Positions 53,561 through 62,880 are shown, counted from the stretch's first letter. The stretch is DNA of 64,000 nucleotides from Nocardia sp. SYP-A9097 (GCF_009649815.1 NZ_WJIC01000001.1:310001-374000); one strand, 5' to 3'. Program-made: numbers and translations. Notes: a model not told the origin generated them from the sequence alone.

Positions 53561-54646
53561 TCAGGCGAGTGTCGGCGCGAAGCCGACAGGCTGTGCCCAG
53601 CAAAGGATTTGAGCGACGCCCTGGTAGTAGGAATAGTTGGAACCGCCGGTCATGCGGCGCAGCACGACGTACAGCACGACCGGCTGACCGGCCGGAACCA
53701 CGCCGACGGTGCTGTCGGGGGTGAGTCGTGTACCGAAGAACGGCTGGAAGTGGCACGGGGCATCGATGCCCGAGGGGGTTCCGGAGCCCAATGCCACGAT
53801 CTGACCGCTGTCGGAGCCCAAGCGGACCTCTGCGTCGATACGGGTGTCGAAGGTCTGCTCGCCCTCCATGGTCTGGAAATAGACCGAGCCCGCGATGACC
53901 GGTCGCCAATCCACGTCCTGCGCTGGAATATTCAATCGCGCAACGGTATTCGGCGAAGCGCCGGTGTTCGACTGGGTGGCGGCCCATCCGGGACCGCCAT
54001 CCCACGCGTTGTTGTCGTACAGGGACCACGGGCCGCGCAGCCCCGGGTACGGCCGCGGCCGCCATTTGCCCGCGCCCGAATCCCACTGGGGCACAGCCTT
54101 ATCGACGTGTGTGCCGTTCATATAGTCGGGTGCGTTGCGGATCGGCCCGGGACTGCCGGGATCGCCCTTGCCGCCCTGTACTCCGCGCGGAACCGTCAGG
54201 TTCAGCACGAGGTTCGGCGAGGTACCGGTAATCGTGGCCTGTAGATCCGAGTGGACCGGCCCCGTGTCGACGGTGCCGATACTGACGGTGCACGACGCGC
54301 CGTCCGGGCCGGAGGCGCCGAACGCGTCGACGAAGTTGTCGAACCCGCTGCCGTTCCAGTACACGAACGTGTCGGTCGACAGCACGCGCCATGCCTTACC
54401 CGCGTGTGCCACACCAAGTTTCGTGGACAACGCCGACAGTGCGGCTTGATCGGCGATATCGCCCTCCCACCGGAAAGCCCGGCACGCCTCACCGGCGGGA
54501 CCGGTGGGCCCCGGCGATCCGGTCATCAGTTCCAGTGATCCGTCACGCGGGGTGGCGTGCATGGACTGCACCAGGCCCGGCGTACCGATGCCCTCGTCGA
54601 GTCCGCGGATGAGGGTGTGTTCGAAGTATTCACCAATAGTGGACAT
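53561..54646 (-). CDS. Phage tail appendage protein, paralogue 2
   Basis: A 361-residue protein of the same build: collagen-like GPTGPAGEA and GVQGGKGDPGSPGPI segments, a middle domain with AWRVLSTDTFVYWNG, and a C-terminal sandwich with GPWSLYDN, WRPVIAGSVYF, VGVVPAGQ and QILCWAQPV. The gap to the next gene is only 16 bases. Similarity to its neighbours points to tandem duplication followed by divergence of the tips. Confidence 0.78.
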   Translation of the reverse strand: MSTIGEYFEHTLIRGLDEGIGTPGLVQSMHATPRDGSLELMTGSPGPTGPAGEACRAFRWEGDIADQAALSALSTKLGVAHAGKAWRVLSTDTFVYWNGSGFDNFVDAFGASGPDGASCTVSIGTVDTGPVHSDLQATITGTSPNLVLNLTVPRGVQGGKGDPGSPGPIRNAPDYMNGTHVDKAVPQWDSGAGKWRPRPYPGLRGPWSLYDNNAWDGGPGWAATQSNTGASPNTVARLNIPAQDVDWRPVIAGSVYFQTMEGEQTFDTRIDAEVRLGSDSGQIVALGSGTPSGIDAPCHFQPFFGTRLTPDSTVGVVPAGQPVVLYVVLRRMTGGSNYSYYQGVAQILCWAQPVGFAPTLA

Positions 54647-54656
54647 GTCACCTCAC

Positions 54657-55691
54657 TCAGATGGGTCGGGCGTAGACGACGAGCGATGCCCTGCTGGTCC
54701 GGTAGCCGATCGCGCCGTTGCCGGTATCGCGTTCGACGGCTACGACCAGGCTGGCGGCCTGTCCGGCAGGAACAACCGCGAAATCGGATGTCGGCGAAAG
54801 GGTTCGGGTGGACTGCTCATCGCGGTAGGTGGGGGTGATCGGCGAGTACAGGTACACACCCGATCCACCGGCCGTCGCACCGACCACCTGGCCCTGCGAG
54901 TGGTACAGCCGCACAGCCCCGCGCGCGGACTGCTGCCCGTTGTTCACCGAATAGGTCGACATATGCCCGTACACGACGGGCCGCCACGCGAACGGCTGCG
55001 CCGGAATCGTGAACGTGCCGGCGATGAACTGCGCGACCGCGCCCTCCTGGTCGCCGCTGAAATCGGACTCGTACCAGGACCAGGGCCCGACCGCCAGCGG
55101 AGTGGGCATACCGCGGAACTTCCCACTGGAGCGCTGGTAGGCGAAGACGCCGCCGTGGGTGAGCCCGGAGGTCTGGTCGAAGTCCGTCGACTTGGTGATC
55201 TGCCCGGAGGCTCCGGCCGGTCCCTTCGCGCCCTTCGCACCGGCGGGCGCGGTCGAGTTCAACTGCTGTTGTGCTCCCGCGCCGATGAATTCGAGTGCGG
55301 GAGTGGTGAGGTCCGGCAGGTGCTTGGTCGGCGCCGTGGTTATCTGGTTGGCGTCCGCGACCGGCCCGCGCGCGCCGACCGCACCGGGTGAATGCTTCCA
55401 CGCCGTGCCGGTCCACACGTCCATGCCGTTGTCGTCGAGCCGATGCCACCACTTGCCGCGGTCTTCGGCGTTCAGACCGGTCGGCCGGGCAGCCTGATTG
55501 GGGATCTCCCCCATCTTGCGAAAAGTGCTGCGCGGGCGGCCACGCTGCCCCTGTGCACCGGCCGGACCGGCAGGCAGGGGCAGGGCAGCGACATCATCGG
55601 AGACCGAGACTGACGCGGTGAGGATCGGCACGCCGTCGATATCGAGCTGCCGATCCACGCTCAGGTGGGCGGGAAAACTGGTGTCCGCCAT
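54657..55691 (-). CDS. Phage tail appendage protein, paralogue 1
   Basis: A 344-residue protein. Collagen-like stretches (GPAGAQGQRGRP, AGAKGAKGPAGASGQ) and a middle segment with WWHRLDDNGMDVWTG are followed by a C-terminal sandwich with GPWSWYES, WRPVVYGHM, FAVVPAGQ and LVVYARPI. The ATG at 55691 has GAAGGAG upstream; a GTG three codons earlier is less likely. It is the first of three tandem paralogues directly after the Gp37-like protein. Confidence 0.78.
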   Translation of the reverse strand: MADTSFPAHLSVDRQLDIDGVPILTASVSVSDDVAALPLPAGPAGAQGQRGRPRSTFRKMGEIPNQAARPTGLNAEDRGKWWHRLDDNGMDVWTGTAWKHSPGAVGARGPVADANQITTAPTKHLPDLTTPALEFIGAGAQQQLNSTAPAGAKGAKGPAGASGQITKSTDFDQTSGLTHGGVFAYQRSSGKFRGMPTPLAVGPWSWYESDFSGDQEGAVAQFIAGTFTIPAQPFAWRPVVYGHMSTYSVNNGQQSARGAVRLYHSQGQVVGATAGGSGVYLYSPITPTYRDEQSTRTLSPTSDFAVVPAGQAASLVVAVERDTGNGAIGYRTSRASLVVYARPI

Positions 55692-55715
55692 AGGTTTCAC
55701 TCCTTCACGGGCGAA

Positions 55716-57338
55716 TCAGAAGATGAGCAGGTCGAGGTCTGCGCCGACATCGGTGGACAGGTCCTTGATGGCGTGCGCGAAGCGGCCCAGGCGCTGCCAG
55801 GCCTTGACAATCGAGTCCTCTTCGTCCGAGCCGTCACCGACGGTGATCTGCCATTTGCAGGCGGTTTCGCGATCGTCGTGGAAGGTCAATTCGGTGACGT
55901 AGTCGGTGAATACGTGCTCACCGACGGCGAAACCGATTTGATCGCCGAGCCCGAAATCGCGGCCGAGCAGGTAGGGCGCGTTGTCCTCGATGGTGACCTT
56001 GTGGCTGGTGTAGCCACGGGTCAGGTGCAGGCCCTGGCGGGCGGCGACCAGGCCGTCGAGATTGAAGGCCTTGTCGCTGCCGGTGATGTAGAGCTCGCGG
56101 AATGCGTAGGGGCCCGCGCGATCCACGCGTGCCATATCCCGGTAGACCATCCAGGCCAGGAATACGTCGTTGAGTTGTCCGCGATACAGCCAGTCCAGGC
56201 CGATCAGGGACAGCAGGCCCTTGATCACCACTTCGATACCGGCGTTCACCCAGCCGGGTGAACGGCCACCGATGATGACATCGGTGGCGAGCGGTTTGTG
56301 CAGGGCGATTTCCGATGCGCCGATGCCGGAGTACTCGCCTTCGAAATACCAGACCCAGGGGAAGTTCCTGGTGGTACCGAACTTCCCGGGCTGGCTGTAG
56401 ACAGCCTCGTATTCGGTGGTGGAGTCGAACCTCGGATAGCGGATCGGCGTGGTGCCGTCGTCGGCGAATTCCTCTATCCACGAAAGGATTCCGTCGAGCA
56501 GCGTGCCCGTCGGCCCGGTGACGCCGGACTTGTCCACCGTCTCGAGCACCACGGTGGGCTGCTCCAGGAAGAACCAGTCCGGCGCGGGCTGCTCGTCCTC
56601 GCCGGGCAGGAAGAAGCGGGCGGTGAGCATGACGCCGGAGTCCTCGAGCATGGGCTCGAAGAGTTTGTCCGCCATATCGAATCGCGCCGAGGCCGCACTC
56701 CAGCGGCTGGTGTCGGTCGCGGGATCGACCGGTACGACGGCGATCGGGAACAGGGGGTTGCCCGCACCACTCCACAGCGGATCGTCGGCGGTTCCCGGCG
56801 GCGCCCAGCCGGGCGCCTGCAACCGCATCAGATTCATAGTCAGATAGGTGGTGATAATCGTGCGCACCGGGCCGAAAAGGATGTGGTGGCGCGGGAATTG
56901 GGCCAGCACCGGCGCGAAGGGCGAGGCCCAGCAGCAGATAGTGGCCACATGGTTCCAGGCGTGAATGGCTTCGATGTCCACAGTCTCGACGCCGTTGTCA
57001 TCACGCACCAGCGACGCCTTGGTGATGTAGCCGTCCCACCGGAAACCCCTGGTGTTCACGGTAATCGGGATGGTGGCGTCCTCACCGTCCTCGTTGTTGA
57101 AGAAGTGATCGAAATGCACCATGTCGCGTGGGCAGATCATCTTCAAACCGCCGGCGGCATTGCGCGGATAGGTGAATTCGAGGGAGAGGTAGTTGTGCTC
57201 TTCTCCGACTTCGCGCATGAACTTGTCCCAATAGCGCACCAGCACTTCGGGATCGCGCGCCTGCTGCTGATCGACGCGGAACGCCTCGTCCATACGCCGG
57301 GCCTCGGCCTGCGGATCCCAGTTCGGGCTGTCAGGCAT
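55716..57338 (-). CDS. Siphophage tail protein, Gp37-like
   Basis: A 540-residue protein. The pattern (early FMREVGEEHNYLSLEFTYPRN, a domain ending in GRSPGWVNAG and LLSLIGLDWLYRGQLNDVFLAW, then a C-terminal region with DFGLGDQIGF and ELTFHD) matches the large tail protein called Gp37-like in ReqiPepy6-type actinophages, where it builds the tail tip or baseplate hub. The ATG at 57338 overlaps the end of the 66-residue gene. A longer in-frame start is rejected because it lies inside that gene. Confidence 0.8.
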   Translation of the reverse strand: MPDSPNWDPQAEARRMDEAFRVDQQQARDPEVLVRYWDKFMREVGEEHNYLSLEFTYPRNAAGGLKMICPRDMVHFDHFFNNEDGEDATIPITVNTRGFRWDGYITKASLVRDDNGVETVDIEAIHAWNHVATICCWASPFAPVLAQFPRHHILFGPVRTIITTYLTMNLMRLQAPGWAPPGTADDPLWSGAGNPLFPIAVVPVDPATDTSRWSAASARFDMADKLFEPMLEDSGVMLTARFFLPGEDEQPAPDWFFLEQPTVVLETVDKSGVTGPTGTLLDGILSWIEEFADDGTTPIRYPRFDSTTEYEAVYSQPGKFGTTRNFPWVWYFEGEYSGIGASEIALHKPLATDVIIGGRSPGWVNAGIEVVIKGLLSLIGLDWLYRGQLNDVFLAWMVYRDMARVDRAGPYAFRELYITGSDKAFNLDGLVAARQGLHLTRGYTSHKVTIEDNAPYLLGRDFGLGDQIGFAVGEHVFTDYVTELTFHDDRETACKWQITVGDGSDEEDSIVKAWQRLGRFAHAIKDLSTDVGADLDLLIF

Positions 57339-57531
57339 CGTTACCGCCTTCCGTGGGGGTCTCGGGTGGATCAGCCGGTGGGGTTTCAATCGCGACCACG
57401 GCGCCCATGGGCGGTCTCCGAATAGTGAGCGGCCGGGGCGAAACAGGTTGATCCGCAATTGGTTCGACGAATTCGACGGGCACCGGGACGGTGCCGGACA
57501 CGACGGGTTCGCCGCTCTCGGGATTGGCCAT
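57331..57531 (-). CDS. Small Pro-rich tail-module protein
   Basis: A 66-residue Pro/Val-rich protein with no recognised domain. The ATG overlaps the stop of the distal tail gene (ATGA) and its own end overlaps the Gp37-like start by eight bases, so it is translated as part of the tail chain. It may be a small tail-tip adaptor; this is inference from place only. Confidence 0.6.
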   Translation of the reverse strand: MANPESGEPVVSGTVPVPVEFVEPIADQPVSPRPLTIRRPPMGAVVAIETPPADPPETPTEGGNDA

Positions 57532-58424
57532 CAGAACGGCCGCGAGGAACGAGGCGTGGTGGCGGCGACAATGCTCGAACCGAGCGAGCCGCCCTCCACC
57601 TTCACGGTGATATCGGTGGCGCTCCACGGATCCATCGGTGTCAGCCAGCGCCGACCGGCCAACTGCGCCCACACATTTCGGCCGGTCGGATGCTCGCCGG
57701 AGTAGACGCGTGCGGTGCGATGCCGGGGATGGGTGTCGATCTGCAGCGTCTCCCCTGCCACCAGCGTGGGTGTATGCACCATGCGCAGCAGATCGCCATC
57801 ACTCGGGTCCAGGATGGACCAGCGGCCGGGGCCGTTCATGGTGTAGCGCGGCCAGGCGGGCTGATCGGCGGCGTTACGCACGCGCACGATGCCCTGGCCC
57901 ACGCCGGAAGTGTTGGCCCACACCGAGTTCTCTTGCAGGTGGTGTTCCAACGGGTCCAGCGCCATGGCCGACATCTTGTACGCGGCAACGGCATTCACCG
58001 CCGGATCGATACTGGAGACCGGCTCCGGCGCGGCGTCGAGCTGCGCCTGCTGGAACCGCCAGCCCTGATGCCGGGTGAAGTATCCGACGGTCACCGGCTT
58101 ATCGGTGGACCAGCCGCGGAACCAGGCGTCATGCACGGCGTGGAAGTCCCGAACCTGGTCCACGCCAGGGTCTTTCGACGCACCCGAGATGACGATCAGG
58201 AAATCCCATTCCTTCTTCGATCGCACGGAGCGCTCGAAGGTCGCGCCGTCCTGGCGCGCACCCTCCGTGATCAGCAGCTGCACGGGCGCGAACATGAACC
58301 CGTTCTGCTGGGACAGTCGCACGCCCTCACGCCCGGAGTTGGTGCCGGACAGATGCCACACCCGCCCGTTCACATCCCACACCACAATCTTCGTGCCGTG
58401 GGTTTCCAAAAGTTGGTGGGTCAT
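57531..58424 (-). CDS. Phage distal tail protein-like
   Basis: A 297-residue protein. The opening (GTKIVVWDVNGRVWHLSG) and the later segment WDFLIVISGAS with FHAVHDAWFRGW match the phage tail family that follows the tape measure gene in siphophages, corresponding to the distal tail protein linking the tube to the tip. The ATG at 58424 overlaps the tape measure stop (ATGA), which fixes the start. Confidence 0.8.
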   Translation of the reverse strand: MTHQLLETHGTKIVVWDVNGRVWHLSGTNSGREGVRLSQQNGFMFAPVQLLITEGARQDGATFERSVRSKKEWDFLIVISGASKDPGVDQVRDFHAVHDAWFRGWSTDKPVTVGYFTRHQGWRFQQAQLDAAPEPVSSIDPAVNAVAAYKMSAMALDPLEHHLQENSVWANTSGVGQGIVRVRNAADQPAWPRYTMNGPGRWSILDPSDGDLLRMVHTPTLVAGETLQIDTHPRHRTARVYSGEHPTGRNVWAQLAGRRWLTPMDPWSATDITVKVEGGSLGSSIVAATTPRSSRPF

Positions 58425-60868
58425 CGCCCCATACCTCCTCCGCGTTGCTGCGCCACAGCCCGGCGCCGGCGAACCCGCTCCGTCGCGATGGACGCGCTCT
58501 TCGGGTCTGTTCCGTTGAAGTTGTAGATATCGCCGCGGACGGTGTGCCCGCCCGGGCCGTCGGCCAGATCGGTGAGGCCGAAACCTGTTCCGACCAGTTC
58601 TTTGATCGCGTTGCCTGCCCATTCGATAGGGCGGGTGAATTCGGAGGCGATGACGCCGCCGGCCATCGAACCCAGGAAAGAGCCGATGGCGGGACCGAGC
58701 GCGGCGGCAGGTCCCAGGAAGGGCGCGATGGCGGTGCCGATGGCGCCGCCGATCAGGCTGCCGCCGGTGGAGGCCGCGCCGGAGATCGCTCCGGTGAGAC
58801 CGCCGAGCAAGCCGTGCTGTTGCAGGCCCTCGACACCGGACTCGAACGCGGCGACGCCCACCTGCTGTTCATGGGACAGCTGGCCGGCGTTCGAGGAGCT
58901 GCTCTGGCCATTGGGCGTCCACTTGATACCGAACAGGTTGCCGACCCAGGTGCCGAGCGTGTTGGAGTAATCGTGATTCGGATCTGCGGCGTTGTAGGCG
59001 TCACCGATCGGTTTCATCAGCTGCTCGGCGAAGGTCTTCACCATGTCCGGAGCGTTCTCACCCAGGACCGGTTTAAGCAGTTCGCCGAGGTCGCCACCGG
59101 CTTGGTTCGCGGCGACCTGGAGCAGGTCGCCGAAATTGCCCGAGTTCGGGTTGTACCTGTGGCCGGTGCCGACGAGGTCCTGTGCGCCCGCGGGATCCGA
59201 TTTGCCGGTCAGTGTGTCGATCCAGCTCGTACCCGGCACATCCCGGACGATGGGGCCGGTGCCGTCGTCCTTGATGTACTGCCCAACGGCCATCCCGTCG
59301 GGGACCTCGGAGGGGAGCACTCCTACTTGATCCGACTTGGGTACCAGGTAGGCCCAGCCCGAAATCGGGTTGCCGTTGCCGTCCTGGCCGTTCAGATACT
59401 CCCAGCGGGCAGCGGTGTCCGTGGATCCTCCACCGGAGCCGCCGGCCGGACCCGAGGTGTCGACGACGCTGGTTCCGCCGCCACCACCATCCGATGTCGG
59501 TTCGGGGCCGCCGGTGTCGCCACCGCCGGATGACCCGTCGCCGCTCGAAGTTCCACCGCCGGTGGATGTTCCGGCGCCCACCGATGTGCCGCCGCCCAGA
59601 CCACTACCTGAGCTGAGTTGACCGCCTTCGGTCTTGACGCTCATCGAAGCGGTCAGTGCTCCGCCGAACTGCGATCCGATCAATCGGCCCAGTTGCTCGC
59701 CGATCTGTGGTGCGAGTTCGCCGCCCGGCCCCAGCGCGGGTTTGATCGCATTGCCCAGCGCCGCACCGAGATTGCTGCCCGCCGCGGTGGCCGCGCTCGC
59801 AATGCCGGAACCGAGAGCCTGTGCGAGCGAGGTCAATTCGGTGCCGTCACGCGCGGTGCCGGTGGCCTTCGCGCCACCGAACATGCCGAGAATTCCGGAG
59901 GGGGTCGCCTGCATCGACGCGGTCACCCCGGACGGCGATTCCGCCGAATCCCGGGGCAATGCGGTGGACGCGCCGGACCCTGGCCTGGGCACCAGCAGGC
60001 CACCGGGCTGGAACATCGGGGCCAGGGCCGAACCGAGTGCGGCTCCCGCCCAGGCTCCGGTATTCGCTGCGGCATTGCCGATACTGCCGATGGTGTCGGC
60101 GATGACGCCCTGGCCGAGCAGATCGCGCCAGTTCTGCGCGCCAGTGGGGGAAGTTGCCGCCGGAGTGGCGAATCCCGACAGCATTCCGGTCAGGAACTGC
60201 GCTGTCGGGACCCAACCGGCATTGATCATTTCCAGCAGGGGCAGGGTGTTGTCGACCGCGGATGCCTTGACGACGTACTCGCCGTCCGAGGCTCGCAGGG
60301 GCACACCGTCACCGAGCGGGCCGCCGGGGCCGCGCACCATGCCGGAGGCTCGGTTCCGGTATTCGGACTCGTCGATGTAGCCGCCGTTCGCACGACGGAT
60401 CGGGTCTACCGCAAAGGTTTCCGCATCATCCCGGTCGTTCGAGGATCCGGATCGGCTTCTACTCCTGGCGGGGTTGAGCAGCGTGGCCTTGGAACTGAAT
60501 TTGACGATGCGGGTTTCGATTTCGCGGTCATGCGCTTCCGGGAGGCCGCGAACCAGCTCGAGAGCCTGCGCGGCAACACGATTGGCGAAGAAGCTCGGCA
60601 CGTGACCGAGTACTTCCTCGAAAACGCGGGCCATCGCACCGAATGGTCCGGAGCGACCGACGATCGAGTTCGATATCCCGGAACCGTTGTCCGCGACCAG
60701 GATCGGGTCGCCGTCGGGCAGCGTGATCAGCGAGGTGCCCGCGGTGGGGCCGCCTTCCCATAGTGCGCCGCTGGGCAGGGTGACCTTCTTACCCGGTCCG
60801 GGCTGCCCGGTGCTCGTCATCGCCAGAATGTCCGGCAGTGTCATCGCCGATGGGCGTTGCTTGTCCAC
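58421..60868 (-). CDS. Tail tape measure protein
   Basis: An 815-residue protein placed directly after the frameshifted chaperone genes, as in siphophages. Long Ala/Gly-rich segments occur throughout, with a run of Gly/Ser/Thr low complexity near residues 420-475 and a hydrophobic Gly/Ala C-terminal part (GLLGGLTGAISGA, IGTAIAPFLGPA). At the usual 0.15 nm per residue the tail would be about 120 nm. The start is a GTG; an in-frame ATG eight codons later is possible. It measures tail length and is ejected with the DNA; in a tail-only particle it would fill the tube. Confidence 0.85.
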   Translation of the reverse strand: MDKQRPSAMTLPDILAMTSTGQPGPGKKVTLPSGALWEGGPTAGTSLITLPDGDPILVADNGSGISNSIVGRSGPFGAMARVFEEVLGHVPSFFANRVAAQALELVRGLPEAHDREIETRIVKFSSKATLLNPARSRSRSGSSNDRDDAETFAVDPIRRANGGYIDESEYRNRASGMVRGPGGPLGDGVPLRASDGEYVVKASAVDNTLPLLEMINAGWVPTAQFLTGMLSGFATPAATSPTGAQNWRDLLGQGVIADTIGSIGNAAANTGAWAGAALGSALAPMFQPGGLLVPRPGSGASTALPRDSAESPSGVTASMQATPSGILGMFGGAKATGTARDGTELTSLAQALGSGIASAATAAGSNLGAALGNAIKPALGPGGELAPQIGEQLGRLIGSQFGGALTASMSVKTEGGQLSSGSGLGGGTSVGAGTSTGGGTSSGDGSSGGGDTGGPEPTSDGGGGGTSVVDTSGPAGGSGGGSTDTAARWEYLNGQDGNGNPISGWAYLVPKSDQVGVLPSEVPDGMAVGQYIKDDGTGPIVRDVPGTSWIDTLTGKSDPAGAQDLVGTGHRYNPNSGNFGDLLQVAANQAGGDLGELLKPVLGENAPDMVKTFAEQLMKPIGDAYNAADPNHDYSNTLGTWVGNLFGIKWTPNGQSSSSNAGQLSHEQQVGVAAFESGVEGLQQHGLLGGLTGAISGAASTGGSLIGGAIGTAIAPFLGPAAALGPAIGSFLGSMAGGVIASEFTRPIEWAGNAIKELVGTGFGLTDLADGPGGHTVRGDIYNFNGTDPKSASIATERVRRRRAVAQQRGGGMGR

Positions 60869-60922
60869 AATTCATCCACTTTCTGAGCTGATTGCGCCCT
60901 AGCTCGGCCATCGGCGATTCGA

Positions 60923-61590
60923 CTACCGGCTCCAGCCGAGGAACTCGTTGATCTGGTTGATATCCGCTGCCGTGCCGACCTTTTCGCGTCCCGACTCGAG
61001 TCCGGGGCGCGGAATCGGTTCCGGCCGGTTGCGGCCGTGCCGGGCGTCATCGCTCTTGGACCACGCGAGCCAGCGCAGGCAGTCGGCCATATCGGCGAGT
61101 AGGTATTGATCCAGCTGCCACCGGCTGGTTTCGGCGTACATGTCGCGGGTCAACGCCGAATCGGGCGGCAGGAATCTGACGATGGCCTTGAGGTCGCGCC
61201 AGCTCAGCTCTTCCGAACTGAGCTGACGCAACCGCAGGCCGAGGGCAATCAGGTCGTATTCGATTGCCTCGGAATGCTCTTCGAGAAGAGCATCGAGGCC
61301 TAGGATTCCCCCAGGCTGATCCCCGAGTGCGCGCGCCAGGCCTCCAGCAGTTCGTGGTAGGCGTCCGGATCCATATCGTCCAGGGCCGCAAGCGCTTCGG
61401 GTGTCAGGGTCAGCTCCAACAGGGTGTACATCGCGTCCACATCACCCAGGCGGCGGATGCGTCGCACCAGGCCCGGCTTCAGATAGGACAGCGACGGCAG
61501 TTCGATATCGATGCCGTTCACCCGGTAGGAGAAGTCGTCCTTCACCTTGGTCGGGGTCGAGACGGTGATGGGGGCTTTCGGGGAAGTCAT
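60923..61590 (-). CDS. Tail assembly chaperone fusion (gpGT type) by -1 frameshift
   Basis: The upstream frame (61300-61590) ends at a TAG. The -1 frame is open through that point and continues to 60923, giving GILGLDALLEEHSEAIEYDL and then RQLSSEELSWRDLK to EFLGWSR. This is the conserved two-frame arrangement of siphophage tail chaperones: a short gpG-like protein, and a rarer gpGT-like fusion that binds the tape measure. No separate start with a good ribosome site exists for the second frame, which supports frameshifting. Confidence 0.8.
61300..61590 (-). CDS. Tail assembly chaperone, short form (gpG type)
   Basis: A 96-residue protein of typical length for phage tail assembly chaperones, with VNGIDIELPSLSYLKPGLVRRIR and a C-terminal helix (PDAYHELLEAWRAH). 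It lies between the major tail protein and tape measure genes. It is the main product; the fusion described separately arises when ribosomes slip near its end. Confidence 0.85.
   Translation of the reverse strand: MTSPKAPITVSTPTKVKDDFSYRVNGIDIELPSLSYLKPGLVRRIRRLGDVDAMYTLLELTLTPEALAALDDMDPDAYHELLEAWRAHSGISLGES
61308..61312 (-). other. Probable slippery site for tail chaperone frameshift
   Basis: A run of five G on the coding strand (CTGGGGGAATCC, minus strand) lies two codons before the short-form stop. Slipping back one base in the G-run gives the frame that is conserved downstream. The site is inferred from the G-run and the frame geometry. Confidence 0.7.
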
Positions 61591-61641
61591 TGGTACACAG
61601 ACCCTTTCGTAGTTTCGATAGGTGTTTTGGGCAGAAAAGGG

Positions 61642-61694
61642 CCCAGCGGCGACGGGCGGGCCTGCGCATAGGTGAGTAACCCGTCGCCGCTGGG
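61642..61694 (-). terminator. Stem-loop after the major tail gene
   Basis: CCCAGCGGCGACGGG (61642-61656) pairs perfectly with 61680-61694 across a 23-base loop, eight bases past the major tail stop. A strong stem at this spot commonly limits transcription beyond the highly expressed tail tube gene. There is no good T-run, so it may attenuate rather than stop. Confidence 0.75.
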
Positions 61695-61701
61695 GGTCTA
61701 A

Positions 61702-62289
61702 TTAGGCGGTGGTGATGCCGTCGTCGAGGTAGCGGTACGCCTTGATACCGGTGTCGTCCTTGAACGCCTCGACGGTGATGGTGAAGCCGGCCAGTTCATT
61801 CGAGACGAACTTCTTCTCGGTGACGGCGGAGATCTGTGCGTTCGGAAGCACGATCCGCAGCTTCTTCTTGTCGTTCAGCATGTCGAAGACCCAGGCGCGG
61901 CGCGGCAGCACCGAACCGGTCTCATTGATCTTCAGCAGGGTGCCGGTGGTGGCGGTGGGGGCGGTGACGGTCAGGTTGCCCGGACCGAATACCTCGCCCA
62001 GCACGTCCTTGTCCCACGCGGCGTAGAGGGTCAGGCCGAAGCGCACCGAATGTTCGGTCTGCAGCTTGGCGATGATATCGGCGTTCCAGTCCTTGACCGT
62101 CTCGACCTTGCGCTCACCCTGGGATTCGATGCCGTCTTCGGAGACGTAGCCCAGCGGCTTGAACGAGGCGTTGATGACGTCGGCCGCAGTGGCCGGAAGC
62201 GCGGTGCCGGTCGGGGCGACGAGAACGCCACCGGTGACCGCGAGATTGGGGGTGCCGGAGCCGATGTACTTGCTGGAAGGCAGAGCCAT
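61702..62289 (-). CDS. Major tail (tube) protein
   Basis: A 195-residue protein of the size and layout of siphophage tube proteins (ALPSSKYIGSGTPN start, FTITVEAFKDDTGIKAYRYLD end), located upstream of the chaperones. A strong AAGGGAG site and the hairpin behind the gene fit high expression. It would polymerise into the non-contractile tube. No sheath gene is seen, which argues against a contractile tail. Confidence 0.82.
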   Translation of the reverse strand: MALPSSKYIGSGTPNLAVTGGVLVAPTGTALPATAADVINASFKPLGYVSEDGIESQGERKVETVKDWNADIIAKLQTEHSVRFGLTLYAAWDKDVLGEVFGPGNLTVTAPTATTGTLLKINETGSVLPRRAWVFDMLNDKKKLRIVLPNAQISAVTEKKFVSNELAGFTITVEAFKDDTGIKAYRYLDDGITTA

Positions 62290-62370
62290 TGTTGTTATCT
62301 CCCTTGGGATTTTGCGCAGGCCCTCGGGAATCTTGCGTATTCAGTTGTTCAACTCGCACCGCGGTGGGAG

Positions 62371-62808
62371 TCAGGCGAGAACAGTGCCTCGCACAATCAG
62401 GTCGGTGACAATCGTGTAGCGCGGGGCGGCAGTCACCGGATCGGTGTCATTCTCCTCCCCCACGTCTTCCACGTAGTCACACCACACAGTGCCGATGTAC
62501 CCGGGCGCAGCGGAGTTCACAATGCCGCGCACCAGCGCAGCCAGCCCCGCCGCATTCCCGGCATCATCACTGCATTCGAAGACGACCCGAGGCCGATCCA
62601 GCACCAGCTGAGCGCCACGACGCCCCACCTGATCCTCGACATCCCCCCGAGCCTTGCGATCGTTGCGGCTAACCCGCACCATCCGCACCGGCTTGGGATC
62701 CGGAACCCTCGTAACCGCCTTCGCAGTCTCGGACAACGCAGCGAACTGCGCCGTAAGAAAATCAGTCAAAATCTTCTCGATATCAGGAAACACGATCCGT
62801 TCAGGCAT
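62371..62808 (-). CDS. Tail terminator/completion-like protein
   Basis: A 145-residue protein with the pattern of phage tail completion or terminator proteins (an initial helix with IEKILTDFLTAQFAALSE, a central RPRVVFECSDDAGNAAGLAALVRGI stretch by position, and a final strand IVTDLIVRGTVLA). It precedes the major tail gene as expected. The ATG at 62808 has AAAGGAG. It would cap the tube and join it to a head, if one is made. Confidence 0.7.
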   Translation of the reverse strand: MPERIVFPDIEKILTDFLTAQFAALSETAKAVTRVPDPKPVRMVRVSRNDRKARGDVEDQVGRRGAQLVLDRPRVVFECSDDAGNAAGLAALVRGIVNSAAPGYIGTVWCDYVEDVGEENDTDPVTAAPRYTIVTDLIVRGTVLA

Positions 62809-62840
62809 CAAGAAATCTCCTTTCGGTAGATAGAAACAAA

Positions 62841-62867
62841 AACCCGACCCTCAAGTGGGATCGGGTT
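62841..62867 (-). terminator. Terminator between immunity gene and tail genes
   Basis: AACCCGA (62841-62847) pairs with TCGGGTT (62861-62867), extended by CCC/GGG around a short loop. The A-run at 62836-62840 gives a T-run on the minus strand. It lies 14 bases past the immunity gene, so the toxin-immunity unit ends before the tail genes begin. Confidence 0.8.
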
Positions 62868-62880
62868 GAGTCAGGATGTC

